In this document: piece after piece, positions 24,414 through 38,259 of the stretch
Numbering within the stretch: the stretch's first letter is position 1
How the letters are laid out: every line of letters starts with the position of its first letter
From: Sipunculus nudus
Lineage: Eukaryota; Annelida; Sipuncula; Golfingiida; Sipunculidae
Length of the DNA stretch: 64,000 nt
NCBI GenBank assembly: GCA_026874595.1
Contig: CM049313.1
Coordinates: 71,478,659-71,542,658, forward strand
Reading direction: 5' to 3'
Notes under the pieces: model-generated
Seen by the model: only the letters and a program-made list of their open reading frames with translations
Database searches by the model: none
What the model was told of the DNA's origin: nothing
Position numbers and translations under genes: made by a program

Positions 24414-27335
24414 ATCTGTGTGTATATGTATATATGTATATATATATATTCGGTTAAAAACTATTATGCATGCAGATGTAAGGTATCTAAACCCGTTGAA
24501 GATATAAGGACACATATATTCAACTAGTTTGTTCGATTATAAAAGATAGTTACCAATCATTGATTTAACAGATTAATTGGCACATTACCAATACATATTA
24601 TATATAAAACAGACTATTGCTAAAAATTAGGCTATATACATATATGTGTGTTTTATTAAAAGTGAGTTTAATTCAGATCAAGGACAGCTGTTTCATCACA
24701 TTTGAAACAGATAAACACTGTCACACCAATACACACAAAGTTCAATAACGTGAATCAAAATGTCCTAAACAGGTTTAACTATTTCTCCGTTCAATGACCC
24801 GCAAATTTGTCAAACCATTTAAGCGAGAGCAAGGTTAACATATATCCTTTAAATATATGAACAGCTATAGTCGCATGAATGGGTTTATGTATTAGTTATA
24901 TTTGATTTATTCTTACATTAACAGCATGAGATAGCCCGGGAGGCCGTTATTATTCTGCGACATGGCAAAAGGGATCAAGATAATGATGTGGTTGGGCCCT
25001 TGAAGTAATGCTGGTATCATATATTACCTGGTTGATATGATTAATGGACAATTAGTGCTAACAAGAGAGACCAGGGTCTATAGTTAAGCTTCACCATAAA
25101 TAAACATTTCAGCAATTTGAGTTAATCTATATATGACTTTGTTGCTTCTGTGGCTGTCATTCATGTTCAGAAGCATGCTTCTCAACATGTTATTAGCATG
25201 TTATTTCAGTTTAGGAGCATGTATTCCTACAAGGCATCAGGTAGTGGTTCATTTTACTTACATTTTTGGTAGAGTAACTTTAAATCCGTCAATGAGCTTT
25301 AATAACATATGGAGGAATAATGATATATGTTTTTTTTTTCATGACCGTGAATAGAGCTTCACATTTGTAAGGTACTTCCACTATGTAAAGATAAACGACA
25401 AATGTAGAAAGTGCATACTAAACATAATGATTTCGTCTCACAATTAAATTTAATTGGTAAATTTGAGAATGCAGTGCAACACGAAGTGAATATGTATTGC
25501 AATGGGGCGACAGATAAAGTTCAGTCGTAGAATATAACTGTTGAACATGAAATCTAGGAATGCATATTTTTAAATACTAACATTCTGTACCAAATGCATA
25601 CGTCCTTCTCACATTAATAAAAATACAATTCAACGAACTCACAATATATTAGTATGATTTGACTAATATGGCCTGACTAATTACTGTTTTGATGTACTAT
25701 CTATCTACATTCCCACTGGTTCAAGCGCCTAGATCCAAATAACATACCTCAAAGCCGGTCATTGCCGGTAGTTATTTAAAACAAAGAGTAAATCTGACAA
25801 GACAAAAAAGTTCCTCTTTATCGCAGGAACTCGTTTTCACTTCTACTTATTTAGTTAATGCATTGTTTTGACAACAACATTTCAAGTCCTATTGTTTAAG
25901 CCTCCGAAAGCTCTCAGAAGATGAGTCAAGGCTCGCTCAAGCATTCCAAAATGTTTTATAACTAAATACAAGAAGATGTTTCCAAGTGAATAGTGTCTTT
26001 GGAATTGCCCTTTGAAGGAGATTCTCGCGTGGTATAGAAATCTGCGAAAATAAATCATGTTTTGTTTCACGTACTTAGCCGTAAGGTTACCACCCTGTTG
26101 TTCTGGTGACCTTCAGCCATGTGTTTCTTTCCGCTACAAATGGCTTTCTTTCAAAGCCACTGTAGGCCTACACAACTCACAAAGCATGATCGATGTCACT
26201 TTTCCTTATGAAAAAAAGGCGTTCTTTGAATTAGGTTTTGAGCATTGTCTGCTGATTTGTGCTATTGTAGAATGTATTACACTGTATTTCCTTATCTCCT
26301 GAGCCTGTTAAATAAACTACTTTGGACCAAAGCCAAGGAACTTAAACAATAACGCTGGCACTGGTAAAGTTACCATTTCAGTAATAATTTTCGATAGTGA
26401 TTCAGTTGCTTGTTCGGACCTTATAAAAGGACCAAAGCTTTCAGGAACGCGGGGGAAAGCGTCTGGTATGCCCAAAGTCTGACTCGGGCATTTGGTTCAG
26501 GGAGTCCAAGCGTCCAATCGGAGGCGCGAAAATTCTGGCTTTTGAGAGGAGAGGGTCTCAGATAGCCCTTTTATGAGACAAGGACCATTGCCGACTACCT
26601 AAAAAAAAACAGTTCATTGTACATGTGTAAACAATGAGCTGACAAATGAGCCGTAATTTTACTCTAATTAAATAAATGTATAATGACGCAATATATAATT
26701 ATATAATGATACGAAAATGAATCAAAATAAAAAGGATACAAATTTACACAAACCTTTAAAATTTAACACAGATCACATTGGCACGCGCTATATTGCCATG
26801 TGACGCACTTATATTTTGGCCTGAGCACCCTTGACTCTTCAAGTTTTCTCACTGCAAAAAGTCCCCTTTCGCTCATGTTTCAAATTAACTATTACACGCA
26901 TCAAATAAAAACATGTTTGTGAGTAATATATGTGGTAAACATATGTTATTACAAAGTCATTAATAGGCACTAATTGAAACACCTTAAATGTCAGAGACGT
27001 ATTTAAAACATGTTTACATTTTTACTTTGTTTGAAGGCGTGATATTTTCCCTTTCTGCTTAAGATATCGAGGCTTATAATTTTAAACTGGCGGTTAAGAT
27101 GAAGTGTAATCAACAGCTCAAGATAAGTAGAAAGCACTATCTAAGAGCACAGAAGATCACATGTAATCTACCGCACTCATCTGATATAGAAATACAATGG
27201 GAAACAGTTGGCTTATTGATTCGTGGAACGAACAATGCTAATAAATGTCTGGAACTGAAAGGCATATTATATGAAATTCCTCAAGTCTTATGTGAAACTG
27301 CTTCACAGTCTCTGTATTGTTTTCTTTATGTAATA
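22961..27335. other. Unique AT-rich sequence with microsatellite
   Basis: No recognised gene. The 122-codon frames at 23461-23829 and 27099-27467 have no known motif, and the first crosses simple GGGTGGGGG sequence. A long (AT)n with AT/GT interruptions occupies 24346-24450. Base-balanced islands at about 24930-25070 and 25880-26330 stand out and may be regulatory. Confidence 0.55.
24346..24450. repeat. (TA)n microsatellite, about 105 bp
   Basis: A long pure TA run, then TATGTATATATG-type imperfect units. Open frames on both strands here read Tyr-Ile repeats and are artefacts. Confidence 0.95.
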
Positions 27336-27339
27336 TTAA

Positions 27340-27835
27340 AGGGACACAATCAGGAGCAATACTATGCCTATTCTTTCAAACTATCAGTTCAGTTGTGCTT
27401 TATACAAAAGTTACCAAGCAAAACCATCCAAGCGCGTCACAATGGAACCTCGCACACGGCTGTTTAACACCTTGTTATGGCTCTGCGTGTTGAAAAACAC
27501 AGTCCACTTGTGTCTATTTACCATAATAAGGCCATGTGAACGGAGGTCCGAATATGAGCCTCAACACATGGTGTTTTAGCCAGCGGGAACATGTATTACA
27601 TTTTTTTGGCCAAGTCAGTCGAGGCATGACATTGTTATGGATCCGCCTTGCACACGGCTCCACGCGCTGTGTTTATGTTGACACCTTTGATCCCGCCCGA
27701 TACACTGTTTTAACACTCGTTTACAGGAGTAAGCAAACGGATTCAAGGCAATATATTGGCAGTATATACTAATTTTAAAGGGAAGAAGCTATTTTTCGTG
27801 TTAATTCAACATGCTCTATATGTGATTAGGCCCCT
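27340..27835 (+). mobile_element. TTAA-flanked MITE, copy 1
   Basis: A 496-bp element bounded by TTAA at 27336-27339 and 27836-27839. The left end AGGGACACAATCA matches the inverted right end AGGGGCCTAATCA at 10 of 13 positions. A second copy lies inverted at 43081-43583. TTAA target duplication is the rule for piggyBac and Kolobok transposons (established knowledge). The terminal bases do not decide between them. There is no transposase; it is non-autonomous. The overlapping short frames are not genes. Confidence 0.75.
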
Positions 27836-27840
27836 TTAAG

Positions 27841-27955
27841 TATATATACGCAAGGGACATAAAAGCCAGTCAAAACTATTTAGTAATATGATTATTTTGC
27901 ACATCCACTGGGCTCGCATACACACACAAACTTACTCACACACACACACACACAC

Positions 27956-27997
<42 letters not shown>

Positions 27998-30900
27998 ATT
28001 TCATGTATTTTTTAATTTATGGCTGAGATTGGAGACTATTAAAATTGAAAGGGAGAATTAAAAATTCTATAACATTTCAAATACTTCATTCTAGGAAACA
28101 GTTTCCTTAGGATAGAAAACATTTAGAATGGATAAAAAATTAGTCTAGTTTCATAGTTAATTGATGACAATTTCAGAAATCTCTCTCTCTCTCTCTCTCT
28201 CTCTCAATCACTCAGTAACAGCAAGCTGCTTTTTGGCAGGCTAATATTAAACTACGTGACAATGTCTCTAAAGTGCTTTTTGTCTTTCTCCTATCATTCC
28301 TCCTTCTACATTAAAACTGAAATTTCAAATTTTGATTCAATATAAAAAAATCAAATTTTATTTTCAACAAGAAGACGCATATTAAAGGGGAGAAAACACT
28401 TTTTAGTTATTTAACACCAAAAAAACCACATATATCAAAGGTACTATTATAGATAGTACTGACTATAACCTACCTGTTGACAGATATTTAATTGTTACAG
28501 CACGGCTTTACAGACAGTCTTTAAATTTTGTTTTTATTCAACAAGAAAGACATACATTATAGAAAAAAATACTTTTGAGATGTTGTGAAGTTTGATTATT
28601 AGTCAACTAAAAATTCGCGTACTGTTACTTGGTGCATTAAATAGTGTAAATCATCTTAAAATAAATGAAAAGTCCAGAAATATGGGTACCATCAGAAAGA
28701 TCATTGTACCAGGTTTAGATAAATGTATCATTTATGCCTGTATATGTGTACAGTAATTTAATTTCACCTATTGAATTAATTTCAATTTATTACCACCAGA
28801 TACATATTTTGGTATTTTATGGTGGTATTTTTAGGAAAAAACTATTTTTAAGAATTTTCAAAGAAGTGCAACCCCCCCCCCCCCCCCCCCCATCCCCGTT
28901 TTATGGCCTCTGAAGGTTGTAAAGTCGTGAAAAATGTGAAAATCATCTTAAAGCTAACTCATATAAGGATATAAGGCTTACAAAGGTTGATGAGTTTACT
29001 ATACCAATATTTTCGTTCCATTGTTTGTGTATGGACTTAGTCAGGTGCCCAAGATTACAAACCCATTTGATGATAATTTTTGTTCTTTTTTTGGGGCTAT
29101 TTTTTCTATTTTCCTTTCTTCTGCCATGTTTGTGCTTGATCTCACATGTGGCTGATTTTCAAAAACTGACCTTTGTGCATAATATTAGTGTAAGGTGACA
29201 GAGTTGCGTCTGATATTTACTGTTGACCTTGACCTGAAATCCATTGTCATACATTCCATTTCCCATTATCGCTCATTCGGGAGTGTCGAGGGGGATTCCA
29301 GTGACCTATAAGAGTGTTTGCAAACATCTAGTTTTTCTTTTTTACCGAAATGTAAACCACAATACTTCAAATATTTTTATAACTAAGATTACTTTGTTTT
29401 ACCAGGTATTTCTATATATTTGCTTTTTATTAAAGAAAAATATATATTTTGGATATATTTGGCAGAATGTAAAGAAATATCGATATATGCAAGTAATGGT
29501 ATTTATTTTTCATAAAGATTTAAGTTCAATACTTAAATTCCTGTGCTTACCCCTCAAATGTGTGGGGATTATTTAAAAAATGGCTGAAGATATTATTTTA
29601 AGGATCTTTGATACAGACTAATTTTCATCTACTTACCTCTCAATAGTTGTGTTTCACTGAAATTGGCATAAAAAATAGTTCTTGAGATACAGATATGTTA
29701 TCGATGTTGTGCGAAATTCACAAAAGCTTTACATTTTTTAATGAAATGAATGAACAGAAGATATACAGTCCCTCTCACACTCAAAAGTCCAATCTAATAA
29801 CTACGGTACAAATGATATGGACACTTTTAAAGAACGGACCGGGCTCTATAAAAAATCTAAAAGTACATGACTCAAGGTTAATTTTTAAAAAAAAGTTGTG
29901 GCCATTTATGTGTTTAATTTTGCCAAAGTTTAATCTCACTAACAAAATAAAAACACATGATGTATGTTTAACTGAAACATCTTTATCAATTTATACTGTA
30001 TTTTATAGCTCAGGTTTGGAATCTCACTCACAAATTGACCTTTAACCCTTTATTAAAAAATGTCAGAGAGAATACCTGTTCATATGATTCCAACCAATCT
30101 GGCACCATCTCTAAAGACATCCAAGATAAACATGTGCAGCATATAATAAGATAATCCATGCAATAATCATGGAGCAATTGTATGAATATTACTTGAAATA
30201 AACAATGAAAAGGGAAATTCCACACCTGCAAGTCCATAAGCATTATTTTGCCTTTGTTCTAATAGTCAGACAAATAACTACAAAGTTAGAAATGTCAGTT
30301 GAATGTAAACTGTGAATCTCTACATAAAAATAAAAAAATACTCACGGCAAAAAATATTTATTATATGTGGCTCATGCACATAAGATACATTTATCTAAGA
30401 TGGATAAGCCTAGCAAATTTCAAAGCAATGTATGGAATAAATCATTATATCATTATACAGATAGAGACCTTCCCACAAATACGACTGGTAAAGGATTTTG
30501 TGTGAGATGCTTTCCATTTATTTTATAGTTATAACTGTAAAAGTGTTCCCATCTGCAAAAATGAGGGCATCAATCCATACAGGAAAACGTGTTCCAACAG
30601 GTCGCCCTGAACCTGTTAACTTTTTCTGTATCACTTAAAGGAAACATTTACAAGCGGAATATATTTTGTGTATTTTTCTGTTTGATATATTGTGTTATAC
30701 TGTTGTAAACACATTCACTGCAAGACTAGGCTATAAAAACAAAAGTGTGGACTAACAAAAAAAATTGTCTTCATGATAAATCTTTACATGAAGGCAGTAA
30801 TATGTAATATGTAGGCAAAAGTAGATTTTGTTGAGCTCATAATACTTTCTGACAGCATTTCCGACTTAACACGAGTCCAAAAATATTTAACGACAGTGTG

Positions 30901-33230
30901 TTGAACATCGTTTGAAGACTCTGAAGTTATAGTCCAACACATATTCTTTTTACCTTTATTGATTGATTAATTATTGTAAAGGCTGAGATAACATTTTCAC
31001 GCGTATAGCCGCATGCATTTTATGCCAATTCTGTCGTATGAGGAAAAACAGGAGTTTTCGCGCTAATATATCGCAACGAACAACATTATTGCCTTGTTGT
31101 GCACCAAACACGGCGTCGGCATAGTATGAAGACATTTGAACAATGTATCGATCATCAGCTATCTCCCTTTTATGTTCGTGGGTCCCAGGATATGGCGGAA
31201 TTAGAGTATGCTCAGCATGGTAGCATGATTGTCCCGATTCACATGTGTCGATACCCATACACGTTGCATGATAAAAACCGCCTAATATGTTAATCGCCTC
31301 TAATAATCCCATTACCCCCCCCCCCCCCCGGCTCCTTTCACACTGACGCTCAACTAATTATTCATATTTTCTCACTTGTATGCATGGTCAGCGGAAGGGA
31401 GGTTCTTCTCTTTTATACCTATTGGCGGTTAATTCTTGTATGGACATTCGATCTTTGTGGAGACATATGAGCTAAATTATATGCTCCACAAGGGTACTTT
31501 ATTATAATATTTTAACCTATTAATGTGTCAACTCAGAAGCTGGTTGAGTAAATTCCTAGATATAAAGATTAAACATAGATCCACGCCATATTTGGTTTTG
31601 TTGTAGAGAAACACGCTGCTTACTGGATTTACAAGTTGATTGGTCTAAGCGTTTTCAGGTATTGTTAGAGCTCTATTCAGACGCCTGATGTTTTTCCATT
31701 TCTCCTCTTAACATTATGTGTTTAACCAGGAATTTTCCAGTCACTTAAAATCACCTTTAATCTATTGAACAGTTAATAAAAAATAATTATCGATATTAAG
31801 GTCCCAAATCTTGAAAGAGAATAATTCCTGATATATTCTTACAAATATTTAATATGTTGTTCGTTATCCAAAAATAAAGGAAGTAGGAACAAGTGACGAG
31901 CGACAATAAGAGAAGAAGAGGTTCCATAAAAATAAAAACATTCTGGGTCTTAAGTGACTCCGACGTGTGAAAAATTTGTCTCGATACCAGTATCAAATTG
32001 ATCACGATGTAAAACAGGTCAAAGCAGTCTGACACATCTCGGAAAAAGAACAAAGAAGCAAACAATTAGAGGGGTGACAACAAAATCTCACTTGTGGGAT
32101 GTACAAAGAATGTCTTGTGGCATACAGTGTTGGGTGTCTCATCAAATATTTGTCAATAAGCTACAGATGGTGGTCTTTCTCGCTTTAGGACTGTTATATC
32201 AATCATTCTCTTCAAGGGATAAGTCATCATTTTTTCATTAAGAGGCAGTGGCTCTGATGAACAAGGGCTGGCATACCAACCTCTTCTGTGTATTAAAACA
32301 CGAACCTTTGTTGGCCAGGTTACATTGTATTTGGGTCTGTGTTTTTTTACAATGTGAAGGAAGCTAATAGTTTCTGTTATGCTCCTTACACGCTGGCACT
32401 GCAGTCAGTACGATTTGCTTTCATCCTCTTTTGGTCAATGTGGGAGCAGCACAAACAATCTACGTTTCGGATGAATTGTGATGAGAAGTGAGCCGAGTGC
32501 AGCTATGAATACTGCCGCTATCATTGATCGTTATGATTGGTTGTGTTAAGTTTCTTAATCTCTCCCTATAACATGCAAACCTTAAGGGTATATTATTCTA
32601 GAGTGCATAGTTAACTCCTGTTAATGCAGGCTATAGCCCATTTAACAAGTTCAGGTTCATTCTTGACTTTTAAAGGTCTTAGCCTCTGGTGTGCCATGTC
32701 CTTCACTGCATTATAGCTTGGCCATATAAACCTCTTTCTATGTTGACCGGGAAGCACTTAGTTTTCCATTTATTCAATTCTAAAATGCCCACACAATATA
32801 CCAGTGAAATCCTCTGTCATAAATATATTTAATCCCTACGGCATAGAAATGCGTTAATTGACCTAATAAAGTAGTTTAATTAGTGTTCTATTTGTAGTAT
32901 TTTATTTATTTGGTATATTAAATATGAGAAACATAGCTGACCTGCTCATAAAGCCTCGGTATAAATAACTGACGCAGGTGATTTGATTTAATATGAAAGC
33001 AGTCGTTAGTGAAAACATACAGCCTGGTCCGCATAGCCTTTTTCAGATCGTTATACAACCTAAGGAAATCTCATATTCATGTACCAACAATTTGTATATT
33101 TATTATATTCGGATTTGGTGTGCCCCATTGTTTTCCCAAGTTTTTCGTGACATTGATACGAAATTAGTTATAATTTCCCCCCTTTATTATACCTACTTTA
33201 ATATAAAGTGTTATACAAATAGTAAAAATT
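27841..33230. other. Repeat-rich non-coding stretch
   Basis: Compound (CA)n(TA)n at 27919-27993, (CT)n at 28181-28205 and a 20-C run at 28872-28891. Between 28300 and 30520 are old interspersed-repeat sentences, for example TTTATTTTCAACAAGAAGACG near 28350 with a relative TTTTTATTCAACAAGAAAGACA near 28530. At 30971-31312 both strands are open (113 codons minus, 64 codons plus) without recognised motifs. A TTGACCTTGACCT word occurs near 29224. The 32280-32830 segment is base-balanced unique sequence. Confidence 0.5.
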
Positions 33231-33249
33231 CAGTAAATGAATTTTCATG

Positions 33250-33440
33250 GCCTTGCAACAGAAGCGGATCCTGGCGGGGTCTTGAGCCCCCCCCCCTTTT
33301 TTCATCCGAAACCCTTTTTTAGGGGTTTCACACAAAATTTTGCGGCCTTGACCCCCCCCCCCCCCTTTTTTCGGACCTGGGGACCTCTTTTAGGTTTTTC
33401 ATTAGTCCTCCTGGGTTGGACCCAGACTGGTGGACTGGAG
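33250..33440. repeat. Two tandem copies of a C-tract unit
   Basis: (G/C)(T/C)CTTGA(G/C)CC with a C tract and TTTTTT(C) is followed each time by a few bases and TTTTAGG(G)GTTTC or TTTTAGGTTTTTC. The second copy starts about 65 bp after the first. The block begins with AGCGGATCCTGGCGGGG, similar to the GGCGGATCCAGG termini of some hAT-type elements. It is probably a fragment of a degenerate transposon. Confidence 0.45.
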
Positions 33441-34029
33441 GGCTCTCCCTCGGGGTTACGTCTGAACATTCAAAACAACGATCTATTGTTCCCGTGTTTG
33501 TTCATTGTGCCCTGTAGCCATGATTCTACCGTGTGTATGCTAAGATGACGTTAGACAACAGGAAAGTGATTTGAGTGAAAGTTATACATCTCACATTGAT
33601 TCATGTATGTAAATCCAGACATTTTATAGTTTTATTTTTTGTTTATTTACTCTCAGACATTTATATTTGTTCATTCGCTCCCTAGTTCAAGAAAACTCCC
33701 TTAACCTGTCATATAACATGTGTACATAAATGATCATGGCGCCTCGAACTGTTTCGAGAAGTAAACAGTTCACCAGTGCCCCATATTAACAACTGTTTAT
33801 TATAAATGGCTACATCGGTTCTTGGGACAGCCTTTCAATGTAAAAGGTAGTAAAAAAAATACACAAACAAGTCTGCCACTCATGCTTGAAATGAAACACG
33901 TATAGGTAACCAGGCTTTAATCAATTATATAGCCATGTCATTACACAACGTTTTATATTGTCAGGACCTAATTTGTTGATGGAGGGATTTCAAGAGACAG
34001 TAGTAGACATTGGGGCAAGTAGTTTAACA

Positions 34030-35520
34030 TGTTTAATACATCCGTTTCCATAATCGCGAAACGTGAAAGGGAATGCGAGCGCGATAAAAAAAAGGTTACG
34101 TATGCCGGCAAAACCCCGTCACATCACGTCAGCGAGCCCTCGTCAAGTTGTGTTTTGTCCAAGAAGTGGACTTTTTGGGCGAACTTCGGCGGGACGTTGT
34201 TTACTCGGACGAGCCTCGTTTCACTATTTTAACAGCTCGTTGGGGAGCTCGTCGCACTTTAGCGTTACATTACCGGCCGAGCTCCGATGGATTTTTTTTT
34301 TCATAGTGTGTGCTCACATTAGTATAGAAGCCCGGGCGACTTTAAAGATTTTTTCTGTTCCTGAAATGTTAAGGGGTCCTACAGGACTTCGTAAGGAGCA
34401 TGTCCGAGCCTTCTCCGAACATCGGTCGGAGCTCGTCCGACGCTCATTAATTCGACCAAAGCTCCTCAGTGGTCCACCTGAGCAGTTTGGACCTGTCCTT
34501 GCTGAGTTCACTGGACTCGAAAATTCGGACAATCCCATAGATCCCCGAGCGGTGCTCGCTGGAGCCACCAGCGATCTCTTCCGGGGCTGCTATTGAGCAA
34601 GACTTTGACCGAATTTCCTGCGAGTCCTCTTCGCTCTTAATGCCTGCGTCACATATCCAACGGCCTCTGCCTGAATATGTGGATCGCCAGAAAGTCGCCG
34701 AATTTTTTAAGCCCGCCAGGGAGTCGAGCGTATTTATGTCGCTTTAAAATCATCCCTGTCACATATTGGACTGGGCTCGGGAGTGCTCTTTGAACACAAA
34801 TGAGGGACTCTGTCGGGTGAAGCCCGCTCGACATAATTGCGAGCGCCGTCCGAGTTTCGGTCGAATGTCAATTGGTCTGTCGATGCCCGCCCGACATCCA
34901 GAAGATGTCCGAGTGGGCTCCGCCCGACGTCCGCGCCTCGAGTATTTCTTGGGCATGGAAAAATGGATTACACATCATATTTCTGATGTCTGAGAGAGTG
35001 AAGAGTACTTCACAGCTACTTATTACCAGTGGCCAGCTAAGATGCCGCCAAAGAAGACCAAGGGAGTAAGGAAATCCTTTCCTGAGAAGAAGACTGCACG
35101 AGAGCCTGGGTCTTCCTGAGTGATCAAGCAAATACTGACCGTATTCTTGCCGAAAATGCCCTTTTTGAGAAGTCGGACCGGCTCCGTTTTGGATATGTGA
35201 CGGCCCCTATAAATCCACGGTTGAGAGAAACAAGCTCCCCAACGAGCTGTTAAAAAACTGAAGAGGCACGTCCGAGTAAACAATATCCGGCAGAAACATG
35301 TCCGAAAATTTAACTTTTGGCCAAAAAACAACTCGGTAGCTTTAGGGTCTGGTTGACGTGATGTGTGGGGCTTCAAAGGGCGACGAAGACTCGGTGCTCG
35401 GCCGATCTAAAAAAAAATCCACCGGAGCTCGGCCTGTAATTTGACTTAGGCTAAGCGAGCGCGAACATGAGCGCGCTTTTCTTAATCGCTCCGGACAGCG
35501 CGGCGTTCGCTTGGGAATTC
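34030..35520. mobile_element. CpG-rich element with inverted arms, probable non-autonomous transposon
   Basis: The stretch is far richer in CpG than its surroundings. Arm A (34114-34251) and arm A' (35231-35370) are inverted, sharing CACATCACGTCA, TTGTTTACTCGGACG and TTAACAGCTCGTTGGGGAGC. A second inverted pair is GGCCGAGCTCCGATGGATTT (34275-34294) with its complement at 35415-35434. A third, CGTCACATATCCAA, is at 34646 with its inverse near 35190. The second pair lies inside arm A on the left but outside arm A' on the right, so the arms are rearranged. Many TCGGACGAGC/TCCGAGC words occur within. Open frames of 177 and 117 codons (34063-34596 plus, 35023-35376 minus) have no recognised domain. 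Exact ends and target duplication were not found. Confidence 0.5.
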
Positions 35521-37080
35521 CTTTAATTTACGTTAAGAAAGAGAGGCATCCCTGTGTTTATAGCACCTGCCTAAAGCAAAGCCAGCATGCTCAAGATGAT
35601 AAATTAAGATTATTGATGGTGATGTGGAGAGACTGATAGAATCTATAAAATAAAGGCAAATTAATGTTTTAAAGATACACCTTGCTCCGTCACAATGGCG
35701 TTTAAATGATTTGCCACGTGTGATAATGGAAATGCGGGACGAAGAGGGGAAGTAATGACATATTCTTTCTCTTAAGATGAATATAGATTCCAATCTGCCT
35801 CTATGTCTAAAATAACTAGAATAACTTTGGTAAGTTTTACAAATTATTAACCAAATGAAACCTATTTTCTGTCATGTAGATGTGTAGAAAAGCCTAGAAA
35901 TCGCATGTCGCGTCGCTTAACTATATGGGAACACACCCCGCGAACTGTTTGCGGTTTATATTAGCATATGCTCTAGTCCCACTGACACTCACGACGACTG
36001 GGAAGTGTTCGCGATGGGAAATTTTGATAATCACAAGACCTCTGCAAACATGTCGCCCACGACCGAGGTAGTTCGCCGAGCATCTCAAGGTATCTGGAGC
36101 ATAAACACTGCCTCGCGTAAGCTCCGTCAGATCTTCAGAAATTTCAGTGCTCGCATTAACGTTTTGTCGCGAAATATCAGCGAACCTCGCAGTAGCTTTG
36201 GAAATTAATCCCAAGCTACTGCAGCAAAATGGGAAGGTATCTTATGCCTCGGTCTCACTGGAATTTAGGCCACATGCGATGTTTGGCGAATAAAAAGTTT
36301 GGCGATGGGTGAGACTGCTTGCATGAAAAAAATGTTAAAAAAAGGAGCAATCCCATTATAAATTTGACTTGTGACTCTTAGCGAAGTTTAAGCTAATATC
36401 CTGCGAATAGTTGGTTATACGCCGGGTAAAGTCGCAGAGTTTCTACGGCATTTTTCCGTAATAAACTTTTTCTTTCTTTCTCCAACGAAAGATTAAATGC
36501 TTATATGGTAATAAATAACTTGAGTTGAATTCCTTTTCATATTTCCAATTAACACTCTGCGACACGGTCCGCCTGGCCAAGTGAAACGTTTATTACGGAT
36601 ATAATGGTGCTCAGCATACATTTATTATCCTCTTTCAGCATTTCTTTATAAATGAAAGTTTCTGCACTGGCCTGTCCGAGAAACCTAGGAGAAAAATATT
36701 TAAGGGGTTTGATTAGTTATGCGTTTTAAACTGCACTATCTTTTTTTTATTCCTGTATTTTGCTGATATATTGCGATATAATGTATCACCTTAAAGTCTA
36801 CACGACAGAACAATCACTTAGAACAATAAAAACAGGATTAAACATGAATAATTATGACAACTCACAAATTAAAGATATATAAACTGATTGCAGATCTTGA
36901 CAACTACACAAAAGCACACAATAGCCAAAATACTTTCGGGTCTCCTCTTAATCATCCTTATATATAATCCTACTAAATCATATTTAAAATCAGCCTGACA
37001 TCACATCCATAAAGCCGGTACACGTTAAATGAGCTCTATTTGACGTTAAATTGATCAACATATATAGATATTTGCTGTTC
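35521..37080. other. Unique sequence, nothing certain
   Basis: A CpG-containing block at 35900-36320 has open frames on both strands (97 codons minus, 67 plus) but no recognised motif. The words CGGTCTCACTGG and GTCCCACTGACACT, and GTTTGGCGA twice, suggest an old repeat. The rest is AT-rich. Confidence 0.45.
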
Positions 37081-37123
37081 TTCCCTCTCTATTCTTAATT
37101 TTTCTTGAAAAACTCTCGATCCT

Positions 37124-38249
37124 TGTCACACCACTAGAGATGTGAACGACCAGGTCCTTCCAACTGTCAAACCAACTCATATAAACGTACACTCCAAAAG
37201 ATAAATAAGACATTAGTTAACAAAAACAAATCAATGTATTAAAGAAAACAAACACTTTCAAAGGACACACGTTTGTTCGCCATGTGTTCACAGTACAATC
37301 AGTCCCCTTTTGATAGACAGAGCTCCGACCATCAATAGTCCCTCGTTGGAACACTGGTATATCTCTCAGGACACAGTTCACGCAGTACTCACAAATTAGC
37401 CCATAGGCGATTCTATCTTGACTTTCTCCTGAAATCATCCAGTTCTAAGTAACCGAATTAGTTTCCACACAACGAAATCCAGTACCTCCACAGTTACTCG
37501 TATAAATAATGTCCTTGGTCTGTTCCTGGAACGCTCACAACAGGTTTAAATCGCCAGATTTATCGGTCCGTCGGCAAAAATGCTACTTTTGCTCTGAAAT
37601 CCGTTACAGAGAAATCACCGTGGCCTTCCTCAGACACCGACAATCTACGCCTATAGACATCGTCTCTCAGCTGTCTCGACACTTGATGAACGAAGACCTG
37701 CCCCTGGACTCCAGATATCGCCAGGCTACACGAACTGGCGCATTGATCGGGCACTTCACCTGAATTTCGTGTTTATTACGCCTTATTCATGCTTGCTGAC
37801 GTCACAAGTCCTGACCGTCTTCTGGCAAATCACCACTTCCTATTATGCCGACTGCAGATTATTACATGAATCTAAATATGGACACGCCTCCAGAGACAAA
37901 ACCAACAGAAAACCAAACTAACAGGCGCCTATCCTTTGAAGTCTAAAACAAATAATCGTTACTATAAAGACCGCCAAACAGAGACAGCTCAGACGGAATA
38001 AAACTGCACTGAAATTAACATCAAACAAGACACGTGTGCTCTCTAAACAAAGTTCTCACGCTAATATCTAAACACTATACTCCATATAAATGTACAGTAA
38101 ATCATCAAAACAATCATCTGGTTGTACTCCCTACTAAAACATGCAATACAATAACTAAGTCACAGTCCTCTGATGACAAACCTTATAGTTAATCATTCCC
38201 TTAGCTATTGCCTAAACAGAGCCTAGTAGGTAAGTCCCTGACTTCCACA
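37124..38249 (-). mobile_element. Possible LTR-like segment
   Basis: Read on the minus strand the segment begins TGTGGAAGTC and ends CTAGTGGTGTGACA. It contains AATAAG/AATAAA-type signals near 37770-37790. Its last part (a TTTGTTAACTAATG word, then CTAGTGGTGTGACAAGGATC) is laid out like the tail of the better-supported LTR family of this window (TTTGTTAATAAAA, then CTAGTGTTACAGAATC). No second copy and no clear target duplication were found. The boundaries are guesses. Confidence 0.22.
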
Positions 38250-38259
38250 ACTAGGGCGT

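Noticed and set aside
24318-24527. Open frames on both strands over the (TA)n array
   Set aside because: Microsatellite artefacts without any other coding signal.
27099-27467. 122-codon plus-strand frame
   Set aside because: Its last third is inside the TTAA MITE, no motif, and no homologous frame in MITE copy 2.
34063-34596. 177-codon frame, the longest in the window
   Set aside because: GC-rich inverted-repeat element with open frames on both strands; no recognisable domain or start context.
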